Of a stretch of 64,000 nt of DNA, positions 1-10,279 are shown one piece after another. The first letter of the stretch is position 1; each line of letters opens with the position of its first letter. The translations under genes were made by a program, and so were the position numbers. The notes under the pieces were generated by a model that saw only the letters and a program-made list of their open reading frames with translations, did not search any database and was not told where the DNA came from. The stretch is from Pectobacterium sp. CFBP8739 (GTDB taxonomy: Bacteria; Pseudomonadota; Gammaproteobacteria; Enterobacterales; Enterobacteriaceae). The stretch covers positions 520,158 to 584,157 of the forward strand of contig NZ_JACDRR010000005.1 of NCBI RefSeq assembly GCF_013449375.1, read 5' to 3'.

Positions 1-38
1 TGGCGCAAACGCTTTACTCTTCTATCCCATTATCACCG
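1..38. repeat. Dispersed palindromic repeat, family B (one end)
   Basis: These 38 bases recur at 31823-31860 with a single mismatch. At 31.8 kb they form one arm of a longer imperfect palindrome; here only that arm is visible because the window begins inside the element. It lies just downstream of the uup stop. Similarity to known repeats of soft-rot bacteria is an inference. Confidence 0.7.
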
Positions 39-78
39 TTCTCGTTCGAGAAATAAGCTTGCCAGAAATCTGAATGAA

Positions 79-2007
79 TTAGCCGTTTTTCTGTGCTTCC
101 AGCTCTTCCCAACGTTCGAAACAGGTTTCCAACGCGCTTTCCGCTTCCGCCAGCGCGTTTAAGACTTGCTGCGTCTCTTCACGTGGGCGGCTAAAGAAAC
201 CCGCATCATTCATCTGCGCCTGTAGCGACGCAATATCTTGCTCCAGTTGCTCAAGGCGCTGTGGCAACTGCTCTAATTCGCGCTGCTGGTTATAACTTAA
301 TTTTCCCGTGCTGCGTTTAGCGGACGGTGCGGTGCTCGCTGCCGTCGTGGTTGTAGCCGCCGCCGGCGCAGTCGTCGTTCTCAGGGGCGTTGCCGTGGCA
401 CGCTGCTGCTGTGCATCGTAATACCCGCCGACAAAACGAGAAATTTTGCCTTCACCTTCAAAGATCCAGCATTCGGTCACCGAGTTATCGACAAACTGAC
501 GATCGTGGCTGACCAACAGCACGGTTCCCTGATAGCTTTCGATCAACTCTTCAAGCAGTTCCAGCGTTTCCACGTCCAGATCGTTGGTTGGTTCATCAAG
601 AATCAACAGATTGCTGGGCTTGAGGAACAAACGCGCCAACAGCAGGCGGTTACGTTCCCCACCCGACAACGCTTTTACTGGCGTCATCGCGCGTTTCGGA
701 TGGAACAGGAAGTCCTGCAAATAGCCCAGCACATGACGTGAGCGGCCGTTGACCATCACTTCTTGCTTGCCTTCCGCCAGATTGTCCATCACCGTACGTT
801 CTGGATCGAGTTCGGCACGGTGCTGATCGAAATAGGCCACTTCCAGCTTCGTCCCGCAATGTACTCGGCCACTGACCGGTTCCAAGTCACCCAGCATCAA
901 TTTTAGCAGCGTGGTTTTACCGCAACCATTCGGCCCCACCAGCGCAATTTTGTCGCCGCGCTGTACCTGAGCGGAGAAATGGCGCGTCAGAACTTTCTTA
1001 TCCCCCTGCGCGCCCTGATCGACATGATAGTTCACGTCTTCCAGTTCAAACACAATCTTGCCGGAGCGGGCGGCCTCTTCAACCTGCATTTTCGCCGAGC
1101 CCATCACTTCGCGGCGCTGTGCGCGTTCCTGACGCATGGCCTTCAGCGCACGCACACGGCCTTCGTTACGGGTACGACGGGCCTTGATGCCCTGACGGAT
1201 CCACACTTCTTCCTGCGCTAGCTTGCGATCGAATTCCGCATTTTGCAGATCCTCCACCCGAAGCGCTTCTTCTTTTCCTTCCAGATACTTATCGTAGTTA
1301 CCCGGCCAGGAAACCAGCTTGCCGCGATCGAGATCGACAATACGAGTCGCCATATTGCGAATAAACGAGCGGTCATGGGAGATGAAGATGATGCTGCCTT
1401 GGAACGTTTTCAGGAACGTTTCCAGCCAGTCAATCGTCTCAATATCCAGATGGTTAGTCGGTTCATCTAACAGCAGTACACGCGGCGAACTCACCAGCGC
1501 TCTGCCGAGTGCGGCTTTACGCAGCCAGCCACCGGAAAGTGACGCCAGCGGCGCATCAGCGGACAGGCCAAGCTGTTCCAGCACTTCGTGAATGCGACTT
1601 TCCAACTGCCACAACCCCTGATGCTCCAGAACGTCCTGTAACTTAGCCAGTTGATTCAGGTTCTTTTCGCTCGGGTCGCTTTCTACCAAACGCAGCATGG
1701 CGTGATAATTTTTCAGGTAGTCCGCCTGTGCGGCGACCCCTTCGGCGACAAAATCAAAGACGCTCCCCGCGACATCACGGGGAGGATCCTGTTGTAAACG
1801 TGCAACAATCAGATCCTGTTCATAGGTAAGGCGGCCATCATCCAGCGGAATCTCTTTGGCCAGAATTTTCAGCAGGGTTGATTTTCCCGCGCCATTGCGC
1901 CCAACCAGACAAACGCGCTCATTCTCTTCGATATGGAGTTCGGTGTTATCCAACAACGGTGCATCGCTGAACGACAGCCACGCACCTGAAACACTGATTA
2001 AAGACAT
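79..2007 (-). CDS. uup: ABC-F family ATPase Uup
   Basis: Cytoplasmic ABC-F protein of 642 residues with two ATP-binding cassettes and no membrane segments. The first Walker A (GRNGAGKST) is at about residues 36-44 with an LSGG signature near 157. The second cassette has GPNGCGKTT followed by LSGGERNR and LILDEPTNDLD. A charged linker separates the cassettes, and the C-terminal 80 residues are a Gln/Glu-rich coiled coil, the DNA-binding tail known in Uup. In E. coli Uup limits precise excision of transposons and acts on ribosomes or branched DNA. It starts 3 bases after the rlmKL stop, so the two are very likely co-transcribed. The length matches the family (about 635). Confidence 0.95.
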   Translation of the reverse strand: MSLISVSGAWLSFSDAPLLDNTELHIEENERVCLVGRNGAGKSTLLKILAKEIPLDDGRLTYEQDLIVARLQQDPPRDVAGSVFDFVAEGVAAQADYLKNYHAMLRLVESDPSEKNLNQLAKLQDVLEHQGLWQLESRIHEVLEQLGLSADAPLASLSGGWLRKAALGRALVSSPRVLLLDEPTNHLDIETIDWLETFLKTFQGSIIFISHDRSFIRNMATRIVDLDRGKLVSWPGNYDKYLEGKEEALRVEDLQNAEFDRKLAQEEVWIRQGIKARRTRNEGRVRALKAMRQERAQRREVMGSAKMQVEEAARSGKIVFELEDVNYHVDQGAQGDKKVLTRHFSAQVQRGDKIALVGPNGCGKTTLLKLMLGDLEPVSGRVHCGTKLEVAYFDQHRAELDPERTVMDNLAEGKQEVMVNGRSRHVLGYLQDFLFHPKRAMTPVKALSGGERNRLLLARLFLKPSNLLILDEPTNDLDVETLELLEELIESYQGTVLLVSHDRQFVDNSVTECWIFEGEGKISRFVGGYYDAQQQRATATPLRTTTAPAAATTTTAASTAPSAKRSTGKLSYNQQRELEQLPQRLEQLEQDIASLQAQMNDAGFFSRPREETQQVLNALAEAESALETCFERWEELEAQKNG

Positions 2008-2010
2008 CGG

Positions 2011-4128
2011 TTACTTTTCCTCACCGGCGTGCGTCAGCAGCCAGCAGTTATGAATCTGACGATTACGGGCAAAATCCTGTGACTGGGTTTGCGCGGTGAT
2101 TTCTTTCGCGTTCAGCCCCAGCGTGGCCAAACCTGCGCTATCCATCTGGAAGCCGCGTTTATTGTTCGAGAACATGATGGTGCCGCCACGACGCAGCAGA
2201 CGTTTGAGATCCTTCATCAGCGCCAGATGATCGCGCTGGACATCAAACGACTCTTCCATCCGTTTTGAGTTAGAAAAGGTCGGCGGGTCGATGAAGATCA
2301 CATCAAACTGTTCATTGGCGTTATGTAACCATGACAGGCAATCCGCCTGAATCAGGCGATGCTGACGCCCGGTCAGGCCATTCACCCGCAGGTTTTTCTC
2401 CGCCCATTCCAGATAGGTACGTGACATATCGACAGTGGTCGTTGAACGTGCGCCGCCTAATCCGGCGTGTACGCTCGCCGTGCCGGTGTAGGCAAACAGA
2501 TTGAGAAAATCTTTGCCACGGCTCATCTCCCCCAGCATTTTACGCGCGATACGATGATCGAGGAACAAACCAGTATCGAGGTAATCGGTCAGGTTGACCC
2601 ACAGCTTGGCGCCAAACTCTTCCATCAGCAGGAAGTCGCCTTTCTGCGCCAGCTTCTCATACTGGTTTTTGCCTTTCTGACGTTCACGCGTTTTCAGCAC
2701 CAAACGGTTTGACGGCAACTCCAGCACGCTCAGCGTCGCGTTAATCACATCAAACAGGCGCTGACGGGCTTTTTGCGCATCAACGGTTTTCGGTGGCGCG
2801 TACTCTTGTACCACCACCCAACTGCCATAGCGGTCAACCGCCACATTATATTCAGGCAGATCGGCATCATAGAGGCGATAACATTCAATCCCCTGCTGAC
2901 CCGCCCATTTCTCCAGTTTGCGCAGGTTCTTACGCAGGCGGTTGGCAAAATCTTCCGCGATTTGCCCTGCGGATGCACTTTGCGTTTCTGCCAGTTGATA
3001 ATTTTTCTGTACGCAGTCTAACGGGCCGTTTTTCGCCTTGAATTGGCGTTCAGCACGCAGTTGCAGACAGCTCAGCAGCTCCGGCGACGCACTGAACAGC
3101 GAGAGCAGCCAGCCGCCAAAGTCGCTTTTCATCTTACGACCCAGCATATTATGCAGGGCGATCAGTGCGGGTTCACTTTCCAGACGCTCACCGTAAGGCG
3201 GGTTGCTGATGACCGTGCCTTTAGGGCCTTCCGGCAGCGGGTTCTGTAGCTGTGCCGCATCTTTGACGCCAAAAGAAATCAGTTCAGCTACGCCAGCACG
3301 ACGTGCATTGGCCTTAGCGATATCAATCACTCGGCGGTCATTATCCGATCCGAAGAAGCGTGAGGTCGTTGCCTGCAAGCCTTGACGGGCACGCACTTGT
3401 GCTTGCGCCGTGACCTCGCGCCAGAGTTCGGCATCGTGTTTTAACCAGGCGTTAAATCCCCAGTGCGTACGGTGTAAACCGGGTGCACGATCGGCAGCCA
3501 TCATCGCCGCTTCGATCAGCAACGTCCCAGAACCACACATCGGGTCGACCAGCGGCGTGCCGTTTTGCCAGCCGGAACGTAACACAATCGCCGCCGCCAG
3601 ATTTTCTTTCAGCGGTGCTAGCCCCGCCAAATCGCGGTAGCCACGCTGATGCAACCCTTCGCCGCTTAAATCCAGCGAGACACTCGCGGTATCACGCTGT
3701 AAAAAAACGTTAATACGAATATCCGGCTGCTGCTTTGCCACATCGGGCCGCTGTCCGGTTTTGCGCGTAAAGCTATCCACAATCGCATCTTTGACTTTTA
3801 ACGCGCCGTACTGGCTGTTGCGGATATCTTCATTGGTGCCGGTAAAATGGACGGCAAAGGTTTTATCGATGCTGAAAACCGTTGACCAGTCAATCGCCTG
3901 CACGCCCAGATACAAATCCAGGTCGCTGTGTACCTTGAATTCATTCAGCGGTAGCAGAATGCGCGACGCCAGACGGCTCCACAGCAGGCTCTGGTACATC
4001 AGGCGGTTATCACCCTCAAAATGGACACCACCCTGCACCACTGTACAGGACTGCGCACCCAATGATTCGAGTTCGCTTTTTAATAACTCTTCCAGTCCCC
4101 GCGCCGTGCTGGCAAACAAAGCATTCAT
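2011..4128 (-). CDS. rlmL: Bifunctional 23S rRNA (guanine) methyltransferase RlmKL
   Basis: Makes m2G2445 and m7G2069 in 23S rRNA using S-adenosylmethionine. The N-terminal part holds a THUMP RNA-binding domain and an RlmL methyltransferase with the SNPPYGERL catalytic motif. The C-terminal half is the RlmK Rossmann methyltransferase ([12 protein letters not shown], then [13 protein letters not shown]). I place the start at the ATG giving [16 protein letters not shown], which yields 705 residues as in E. coli (702). The frame is open 16 codons further upstream, but that extension has no family counterpart. It is the first gene of a likely rlmKL-uup operon and divergent from ycbX. Confidence 0.95.
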   Translation of the reverse strand: MNALFASTARGLEELLKSELESLGAQSCTVVQGGVHFEGDNRLMYQSLLWSRLASRILLPLNEFKVHSDLDLYLGVQAIDWSTVFSIDKTFAVHFTGTNEDIRNSQYGALKVKDAIVDSFTRKTGQRPDVAKQQPDIRINVFLQRDTASVSLDLSGEGLHQRGYRDLAGLAPLKENLAAAIVLRSGWQNGTPLVDPMCGSGTLLIEAAMMAADRAPGLHRTHWGFNAWLKHDAELWREVTAQAQVRARQGLQATTSRFFGSDNDRRVIDIAKANARRAGVAELISFGVKDAAQLQNPLPEGPKGTVISNPPYGERLESEPALIALHNMLGRKMKSDFGGWLLSLFSASPELLSCLQLRAERQFKAKNGPLDCVQKNYQLAETQSASAGQIAEDFANRLRKNLRKLEKWAGQQGIECYRLYDADLPEYNVAVDRYGSWVVVQEYAPPKTVDAQKARQRLFDVINATLSVLELPSNRLVLKTRERQKGKNQYEKLAQKGDFLLMEEFGAKLWVNLTDYLDTGLFLDHRIARKMLGEMSRGKDFLNLFAYTGTASVHAGLGGARSTTTVDMSRTYLEWAEKNLRVNGLTGRQHRLIQADCLSWLHNANEQFDVIFIDPPTFSNSKRMEESFDVQRDHLALMKDLKRLLRRGGTIMFSNNKRGFQMDSAGLATLGLNAKEITAQTQSQDFARNRQIHNCWLLTHAGEEK

Positions 4129-4237
4129 GTCGTCACTATCACCAAAAATAGATTCATAAAAGAAATTGAGGCGCATTATAGCTAATCCGCGACGCTTGTC
4201 ATAAAGTTGCCGTTTTACTTTGGCGAGGAACAGCTCA

Positions 4238-5341
4238 GTGATTGGCGTAACGCGGCTTTATATTCATCCGGTAAAATCGATGCGGGGGCTACAACTGTCC
4301 CACGCGATGGCATCTGTCAGCGGGTTGGCGAACGATCGTGCCTTCATGATTACCGAACTTGATGGAACCTTTATTACCGCGCGCCAGTATCCACAAATGG
4401 TGCTGTTCACACCGGCATTACTGCCGGACGGGCTGTTTATTGCCGCGCCGGACGGCCAAACCGCCACGATACGTTTTGCCGACTTCACCGCCGCACCGCA
4501 GCCGACAGAGGTGTGGGGAACGCACTTTACGGCACTCGTCGCGCCTGATTCCATCAATGCTTGGTTAAGCCACTATTTTCAGCGCGCCGTCCAACTGCGC
4601 TGGGTGGGCAATGAACCGTCGCGACGGGTTAAGCATCATCCAGGAGTACCTTTGGCATTCGCTGACGGCTATCCGTTTCTGTTAATTAATAACGCCTCAT
4701 TTCAAGCGTTACGCCAACGTTGCCCTGCCGGTATTAAAATCGAGCAATTTCGCCCCAATCTGGTGGTGACAGGCGCGGACGCCTTTGCCGAAGATAGCTG
4801 GAAGACCATTCGTATTGGCGAGGTTATTTTTGACGTCGTCAAACCCTGTAGCCGCTGTATTTTCACCACCGTCAGCATCGAACGTGGCCGGAAACACCCA
4901 TCAGGAGAACCGCTGACAACGCTGCAATCGTTCCGTACTGCGGAAAACGGTGACGTTGATTTCGGGCAAAACCTGGTCGCTCGAAATACGGGCATCATTC
5001 GCGTAGGCGACACGCTAGAAGTCTTAGCCACCAAACCGCCACGTCCTTACGGTTCAAGTCAGGTGGTCGAAAGCCTTGCGGTTCCCGAAAAAAGTGAACA
5101 GGCTGTCACCCTTCACTATCAGGGAAAAGTATTACAAGGGAACAATCAGCAGATTTTGCTGGAGCAGTTGGAACAACAGGGCATTCGCGTCCCCTACTCT
5201 TGCCGTGCAGGACTGTGCGGGTGCTGTAAATTGACGTTAGTCAGCGGGGAGGTTTCTGCTCTGAAACAAAGCGCCATCAGGGGAAACGGCGAGATTCTTA
5301 CCTGTAGCTGCATTCCGCAGAGTGAGCTTCATTTGCAATAG
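4238..5341 (+). CDS. ycbX: MOSC domain / 2Fe-2S ferredoxin fusion protein YcbX
   Basis: YcbX has an N-terminal beta-barrel MOSC domain, a MOSC core and a C-terminal plant-type ferredoxin domain with the cluster motif CRAGLCGCC (near residue 320) and a last cysteine in LTCSC. In E. coli it detoxifies N-hydroxylated base analogues in a molybdenum-cofactor-dependent way. The cysteine in [10 protein letters not shown] is the likely cofactor-binding site. I choose the GTG at 4238 because GAGGAA lies 8 bases before it and the protein then begins like E. coli YcbX; an in-frame TTG at 4220 is the alternative. It is monocistronic and converges on zapC. Confidence 0.93.
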   Translation: MIGVTRLYIHPVKSMRGLQLSHAMASVSGLANDRAFMITELDGTFITARQYPQMVLFTPALLPDGLFIAAPDGQTATIRFADFTAAPQPTEVWGTHFTALVAPDSINAWLSHYFQRAVQLRWVGNEPSRRVKHHPGVPLAFADGYPFLLINNASFQALRQRCPAGIKIEQFRPNLVVTGADAFAEDSWKTIRIGEVIFDVVKPCSRCIFTTVSIERGRKHPSGEPLTTLQSFRTAENGDVDFGQNLVARNTGIIRVGDTLEVLATKPPRPYGSSQVVESLAVPEKSEQAVTLHYQGKVLQGNNQQILLEQLEQQGIRVPYSCRAGLCGCCKLTLVSGEVSALKQSAIRGNGEILTCSCIPQSELHLQ

Positions 5342-5399
5342 AAAAACATCTGCACTGCAATAACCTCTGTACTGTAGTAACCAAAGACAAGCGAACACA

Positions 5400-5426
5400 C
5401 GTACAGCGTGAAGTATGACGGGTATA
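5400..5426. repeat. Fragment of dispersed repeat family A
   Basis: The bases GAAGTATGACGGGTATA with the preceding CGTACA match the right end of the full repeat at 30477-30682. Only this end is present, in the 94-base gap between the convergent ycbX and zapC, so it looks like a decayed or partial copy. Confidence 0.55.
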
Positions 5427-5435
5427 GCCGAGGGT

Positions 5436-6023
5436 TTAGACGACCTTGGCGTACTCAAATGCCGATGTGCTTTCACCCAATGTGGTTTCCCACTCAGCGC
5501 TATTCTGCACAGCGGCAGGCATTAATCTGTCGTGCATGATTTTTATGGCATCCCCCAGCACCATCGTCTTCCCATTTAATGACAGTTGCTCTTGCGCCAG
5601 CAAGCAGAGACAGGCCTTATCTCCTGCTTCCGCCACCAGAAAACAGGCCGTTTCATGGGTCTCAGTGAGCTGAACCTGCACAATATCCCCCGCCTGCGGC
5701 GAATGGGTTACGGCATCCGGCTGTTGGATGAAGTGCCAGCTTTTCGGCATTAACGGTTTGAGGAATCGGGTCGCCACCAGCGCGTTCAAGACTAATTCGC
5801 CTTGAAGGTCGCGGTGCAGTGCCGCTTTCTGGCATTTGTCGTTATAAGTAAAAAATAACGCGGCGTCATCAACGCAGAAGGCACATTCATTGAAAGCATC
5901 CGGCGTTAACATTTTAGAGGGAAAACGAGAACGAAATAACATGCCGTTAGCCAGATCTAACATCAGGCGATCGTGTTCAGTATCAAAATACCAGCGCCAG
6001 TTATCGTCAGGTTTTAACTTCAT
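5436..6023 (-). CDS. zapC: Cell division protein ZapC
   Basis: Cytoplasmic FtsZ-ring associated protein of 195 residues (E. coli ZapC has 180) that promotes lateral association of FtsZ filaments. The N-terminus [14 protein letters not shown] and the [15 protein letters not shown] stretch are family hallmarks. It lies downstream of pyrD in the same direction, as in E. coli, but 200 bases and a strong GC hairpin separate the two, so read-through is probably partial. The C-terminal [16 protein letters not shown] is slightly longer than in E. coli. No catalytic motif is expected. Confidence 0.93.
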   Translation of the reverse strand: MKLKPDDNWRWYFDTEHDRLMLDLANGMLFRSRFPSKMLTPDAFNECAFCVDDAALFFTYNDKCQKAALHRDLQGELVLNALVATRFLKPLMPKSWHFIQQPDAVTHSPQAGDIVQVQLTETHETACFLVAEAGDKACLCLLAQEQLSLNGKTMVLGDAIKIMHDRLMPAAVQNSAEWETTLGESTSAFEYAKVV

Positions 6024-6174
6024 ATTATGTACCCTTCGCCTTCACCGTAGAAATATCAGAAATGGCTGATTGTGTTTTCTTACACCTCATTGCGTATTTA
6101 TCGACATAAACGCTGCGGTAAGAAAATCAGCCATCGGTTGATAAAATATTTACACAAACGGATAAAATATAGAC

Positions 6175-6204
6175 TAGCTGGGGGGATAAATAAACCCCCA
6201 GCTA
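6175..6204 (-). terminator. GC-rich hairpin between pyrD and zapC
   Basis: A perfect 10-base stem (TAGCTGGGGG / CCCCCAGCTA) encloses a 10-base A/T loop 21 bases after the pyrD stop. On the minus strand it is followed by a mixed T/A tract rather than a clean U run, so it may be a weak terminator or a 3'-end stabiliser. Confidence 0.55.
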
Positions 6205-6224
6205 AAAATGAAAGGAATGTCGGA

Positions 6225-7235
6225 TTAAATATGCGTAACGATATCTTTAATCAGGCGAGGACCGTGGAAAATAAAGCCTGAATATATCTGTACCAGCGAC
6301 GCGCCAGCCGCCATTTTTTCACGTGCGGCAACCAAAGAATCAATTCCGCCAACGCCAATAATCGGCAAACGTCCCGCTAATTCCTGTGACAAACGACGGA
6401 TAATTTCCGTACTGCTGGTCTGCAATGGGCGCCCGCTTAATCCGCCTGTCTGCCCGCAGTGGTTTAATCCCTGAATCAGTTTTCTATCGAGCGTGGTATT
6501 CGTGGCAATCACACCATCGATGTGATGACGAACCAGACTATCGGCAATTTGGATCAATTCTTCTTCAGAAAGATCCGGCGCGATCTTTACCGCCACAGGG
6601 ACATACTTCTGATGTTTCTCTTTTAATTCGGCCTGCTTGTTCTTTATTGCCAGCAAAAGATCGTCCAGCGCTTCACCATATTGCAGGCTGCGTAACCCCG
6701 GCGTATTGGGTGACGATATATTGATCGCGATATAGCCCGCGTGGGCATACACCTTATCCATGCAGATTAAATAATCGTCTTTACCCTGCTCAACCGGCGT
6801 ATCTTTATTCTTGCCAATGTTGATCCCTAATACACCACCAAAACGCGTTTGCTTTACATTCTCAACCAGATAATCCACGCCTTTATTATTGAAACCCATC
6901 CGGTTGATCAACCCTTCCGCTTCCACTACGCGGAATAATCTCGGCTTATCATTACCGGATTGTGGGCGCGGCGTTACCGTCCCTACTTCAATAAAACCAA
7001 ATCCCATTGCGCCTAACGCATCAATACATTCGCCGTCTTTATCTAATCCCGCCGCCAGACCGAGTGGGTTTTTAAAAGATAATCCCATGCAGGTAACCGG
7101 CTTAGTCGGAACGGACTGACGGACGAGAAATTCAAAAGGCGTGTTGGTAATACGGCGTAATTGTTGGAAGGTCAGCTCATGCGCACGCTCGGGATCGAGC
7201 TGAAACAGGGCTTTTTTGATAACGGGATAGAACAT
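6225..7235 (-). CDS. pyrD: Dihydroorotate dehydrogenase (quinone), class 2
   Basis: Fourth step of pyrimidine synthesis: oxidises dihydroorotate to orotate with FMN and passes electrons to the quinone pool at the inner membrane. The 336 residues equal the E. coli enzyme. The N-terminal amphipathic helix ([20 protein letters not shown]) anchors it to the membrane. [11 protein letters not shown] holds the class 2 catalytic serine, and GVGGIDS with IYSGFIF binds the FMN phosphate. AGGAGACAAT precedes the ATG. A PurR-like box lies about 110 bases upstream. Confidence 0.97.
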   Translation of the reverse strand: MFYPVIKKALFQLDPERAHELTFQQLRRITNTPFEFLVRQSVPTKPVTCMGLSFKNPLGLAAGLDKDGECIDALGAMGFGFIEVGTVTPRPQSGNDKPRLFRVVEAEGLINRMGFNNKGVDYLVENVKQTRFGGVLGINIGKNKDTPVEQGKDDYLICMDKVYAHAGYIAINISSPNTPGLRSLQYGEALDDLLLAIKNKQAELKEKHQKYVPVAVKIAPDLSEEELIQIADSLVRHHIDGVIATNTTLDRKLIQGLNHCGQTGGLSGRPLQTSSTEIIRRLSQELAGRLPIIGVGGIDSLVAAREKMAAGASLVQIYSGFIFHGPRLIKDIVTHI

Positions 7236-7345
7236 ATTGTCTCCTGAGATCCCTATCGCAAAGGTATCTTGCCTACGCTGGAAGTAAGCAATCGTGGATT
7301 ACGGTTTAACTCACGGGCGGTGATGGTAATTCCATCTTTGCGGAA

Positions 7346-7361
7346 AGTAAAACGTTTGCGG
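7346..7361 (-). promoter_or_regulatory. Candidate PurR operator of pyrD
   Basis: AAAACGTTTGCG at the core matches the PurR consensus (ACGCAAACGTTTTCNT read on the other strand) at nearly all central positions. It lies about 110 bases upstream of the pyrD start. PurR repression of pyrD is known in E. coli; binding here is inferred from the match alone. Confidence 0.55.
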
Positions 7362-7392
7362 GAACGGGGAATCGTGATGCGGGAATAATCGC

Positions 7393-7417
7393 CACACGCG
7401 GCAGGATACCGCGTGTG
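7393..7417 (-). terminator. Hairpin downstream of pepN
   Basis: A 9-base perfect stem (CACACGCGG / CCGCGTGTG) with a 7-base loop begins about 24 bases after the pepN stop. No T run follows, so it may be a transcript-end stabiliser rather than an intrinsic terminator. Confidence 0.4.
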
Positions 7418-7440
7418 ACGGTGCTAATTGCGTGGCAGGA

Positions 7441-10056
7441 TTAGTCTTGCAGTGCCTTGCTGATCTTCTCGAACAGATCGCCAGACAGGTTTTCCAACGT
7501 CTTCAGTTGCTCCAACGCCTGGCGCATTTGCGCCTGCCGTTTAGCATCATAGCGTTTCAAGCGGATCAACGGTTCGATCACGCGAGCCGCAACCTGCGGA
7601 TTTCGGGTGTTCAGATCGCTCAGAATCTCCGTCAGGAAGCGATAACCACTGCCGTCTTCAGCATGGAAAGCCGACGGATTAGCAGCCGCAAACGCCCCTA
7701 CCAGCGAGCGCAGACGGTTAGGGTTATTCAGGCTAAATGAACGGTGTTGCAACAACTCACGCACACGGGTCAGCACATCGGCGGCCGGGCTAGTGGCTTG
7801 CAGCACAAACCATTTATCCATCACCAAACCATCCTGATGCCAGCGGTTGTCAAACTGCGTCAGCAATTCATCACGCACTGGCAGTTGTGCCTCAACCGCC
7901 GCCGACAGCGCCGCCAGCGAATCAGTCATGTTATCCGCCTGACGGAACTGCGCCTGCACCAGTTCATTCGCCTGCGCTTCATCACTGAATGCCAGATAAT
8001 GCAGGCAGACGTTGCGCAGCGCACGTTTACCCATATCCGCGTGCTCGATGCGATACTGTGGTGCCTGATTGGCGTGATACACCGCCAGCCACTCATCCGC
8101 CATCTCTTTCGCTATTGTGCGCGTCATGCTCTCACGTACAGCGGCGATCGCCGTCGGATCGATGACGTCAAACAGCTCAGCAATCTCATTTTCGCTTGGT
8201 AATGTCAGAATCTGAGAGGCCAGCATCGGATCCAGTTTTTCATCCAGCAATACGCCACGGAAAGCATCGACAACGTGCATCGGCACGGAAAGCGGCTGCT
8301 TCTGCTGATAACGGGAAACGTTCAAGCGGATATAGTTAGCCAACAGGCTCTGTGCTGCATCCCACCGTGAGAACGCATTGCTTGCATGACGCATCAGGAA
8401 CGTCAGTTGTTCATCGCTCCAAGCATAGTTTAGTTTTACTGGCGCAGAAAACTCACGTAATAAAGAAGGAATCGGACGGCAAGGCACCTGATCGAAAATG
8501 AACGTCTGTTCGGATTCAGTGACATTAAGCACCGACGCCAGCCGTTGGCCGTCTTTCTGTAACGGAATCACCTGCCCTTGCGGATCGTACAGTTCGATAT
8601 CCAGCGGAATGTGCAGCGGCAGTTTGGCTTGTTTATCGGCACCGACAGGCGTCATTTGGCTCACGCTCAGCAGATATTGTTGCGTCTGCGGATCGTAATC
8701 ATCACGCACGGTCAGCACCGGCGTACCTGACTGGCTGTACCAACGGCGGAACTGCGTGAGATCGACACCGGAGGCGTCTTCCATTGCCTGCACAAAGTCA
8801 TCACAGGTTGCCGCACTGCCGTCATGACGCTCAAAATACAGACGAATACCAGCCTGGAAACCGTCTTCACCTAATAAGGTGTGCATCATGCGGATCACTT
8901 CCGATCCCTTTTCATAGACCGTCAGCGTGTAGAAGTTATTCATCTCGATCACCTGATCGGGACGAATCGGATGCGACATCGGGCTGGCATCTTCGGCAAA
9001 CTGCGCGCCGCGCATGACACGTACATTATCAATACGATTCACCGGACGCGATCCCAGATCGGAACTGAACTCCTGATCGCGGAACACCGTCAGCCCTTCT
9101 TTCAGGCTAAGCTGGAACCAATCGCGGCAGGTCACGCGGTTACCCGTCCAGTTGTGGAAATATTCATGGCCGATCACCGCTTCAATGTTCAGATAATCTT
9201 TATCCGTCGCAGTTTCTGCCTTGGCCAGCACGTATTTCGAGTTAAATACGTTCAGCCCTTTGTTTTCCATCGCCCCCATGTTGAAGAAATCAACGGCAAC
9301 GATCATATAAATATCGAGATCGTATTCCAGGCCAAAGCGCTCTTCGTCCCACTTCATCGCATTCTTCAACGAAGTCATCGCCCAGCCAGCCCGATCGAGA
9401 TTGCCACGGTCAACGTACAGCTCCAGCGCCACATCGCGGCCAGAACGTGTCGTGAAACGATCCTGAAGGACATCAAAATCGCCGGCAACCAGCGCGAACA
9501 GGTAAGCCGGTTTCGGGAAGGGATCCTGCCACTCAATCCAGTGGCGGCCGCCTTCCAGCTCCCCTTGAGCGATACGATTACCGTTAGAGAGTAAATAAGG
9601 ATAGCGGGCTTTATCCGCCGTGATGCGCGTGGTGAACTTTGCCAGCACATCCGGCCGGTCGAGATAATAGGTAATATGACGGAAACCTTCGGCCTCGCAC
9701 TGCGTACATAGTGCTTCACCGGATTGATACAGCCCTTCCAGCGCGCTGTTTGCGGCGGGATTGATTTCCGTTTCGATGCTGAGCGTAAAACGCGCAGGGA
9801 GTTGCGTCAGGATCAGGCCATCGTCCTGCTGCTGATAATGCGTCCACGGCTGCCCATCAACGCTCAGCCCGATCAGCACCAGCCCTTCCCCATCCAGCTT
9901 CAACGGCGCGCCAGCCTCCCCTTGCAACACCACCTGACTCACGGCTTTTACGCGCGTTTTCTCGGCATGGAGATCGAAATCCAGTGCAATGTCGGTAATG
10001 GTGTAATCCGGCGCACGGTAGTCATGGCGATATTTTATTTGCGGCTGTTGATTCAT
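7441..10056 (-). CDS. pepN: Aminopeptidase N (M1 family)
   Basis: Broad-specificity cytoplasmic zinc aminopeptidase that finishes ATP-dependent protein degradation. The exopeptidase motif GAMEN is at residues 261-265 and the zinc motif HEYFH at 297-301, with the third ligand Glu in the following KEGLTVF helix. The chosen ATG gives MNQQPQIKYRHDY and 871 residues, as in E. coli (870); upstream in-frame ATGs would add 10 residues not found in the family. It is divergent from pncB. The ssu genes that lie between pepN and pyrD in E. coli are absent here. Confidence 0.97.
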   Translation of the reverse strand: MNQQPQIKYRHDYRAPDYTITDIALDFDLHAEKTRVKAVSQVVLQGEAGAPLKLDGEGLVLIGLSVDGQPWTHYQQQDDGLILTQLPARFTLSIETEINPAANSALEGLYQSGEALCTQCEAEGFRHITYYLDRPDVLAKFTTRITADKARYPYLLSNGNRIAQGELEGGRHWIEWQDPFPKPAYLFALVAGDFDVLQDRFTTRSGRDVALELYVDRGNLDRAGWAMTSLKNAMKWDEERFGLEYDLDIYMIVAVDFFNMGAMENKGLNVFNSKYVLAKAETATDKDYLNIEAVIGHEYFHNWTGNRVTCRDWFQLSLKEGLTVFRDQEFSSDLGSRPVNRIDNVRVMRGAQFAEDASPMSHPIRPDQVIEMNNFYTLTVYEKGSEVIRMMHTLLGEDGFQAGIRLYFERHDGSAATCDDFVQAMEDASGVDLTQFRRWYSQSGTPVLTVRDDYDPQTQQYLLSVSQMTPVGADKQAKLPLHIPLDIELYDPQGQVIPLQKDGQRLASVLNVTESEQTFIFDQVPCRPIPSLLREFSAPVKLNYAWSDEQLTFLMRHASNAFSRWDAAQSLLANYIRLNVSRYQQKQPLSVPMHVVDAFRGVLLDEKLDPMLASQILTLPSENEIAELFDVIDPTAIAAVRESMTRTIAKEMADEWLAVYHANQAPQYRIEHADMGKRALRNVCLHYLAFSDEAQANELVQAQFRQADNMTDSLAALSAAVEAQLPVRDELLTQFDNRWHQDGLVMDKWFVLQATSPAADVLTRVRELLQHRSFSLNNPNRLRSLVGAFAAANPSAFHAEDGSGYRFLTEILSDLNTRNPQVAARVIEPLIRLKRYDAKRQAQMRQALEQLKTLENLSGDLFEKISKALQD

Positions 10057-10279
10057 ATAAAGTTTCCACCTCGTCATAAGCATCAAAGATCAAGTCTAAG
10101 CCTGTTATCTTAATGTTACCACGACAAAATAATGAGGATAATCATCGTACCGTGGTTCGCGCCCGCACGTCTCGCTATGTTGTCGTAATGTAATAAACGG
10201 ATAATCAAGGTATACTGGCCGGACATTGCTGATTGTCCCGATGGTGGATATGCATCTTACGAGGATGCTGTAACGCATT

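Noticed and set aside
8881-9594. A 237-codon frame antisense to pepN
   Set aside because: Complement of the catalytic region of pepN, no start signal, no recognisable domain.
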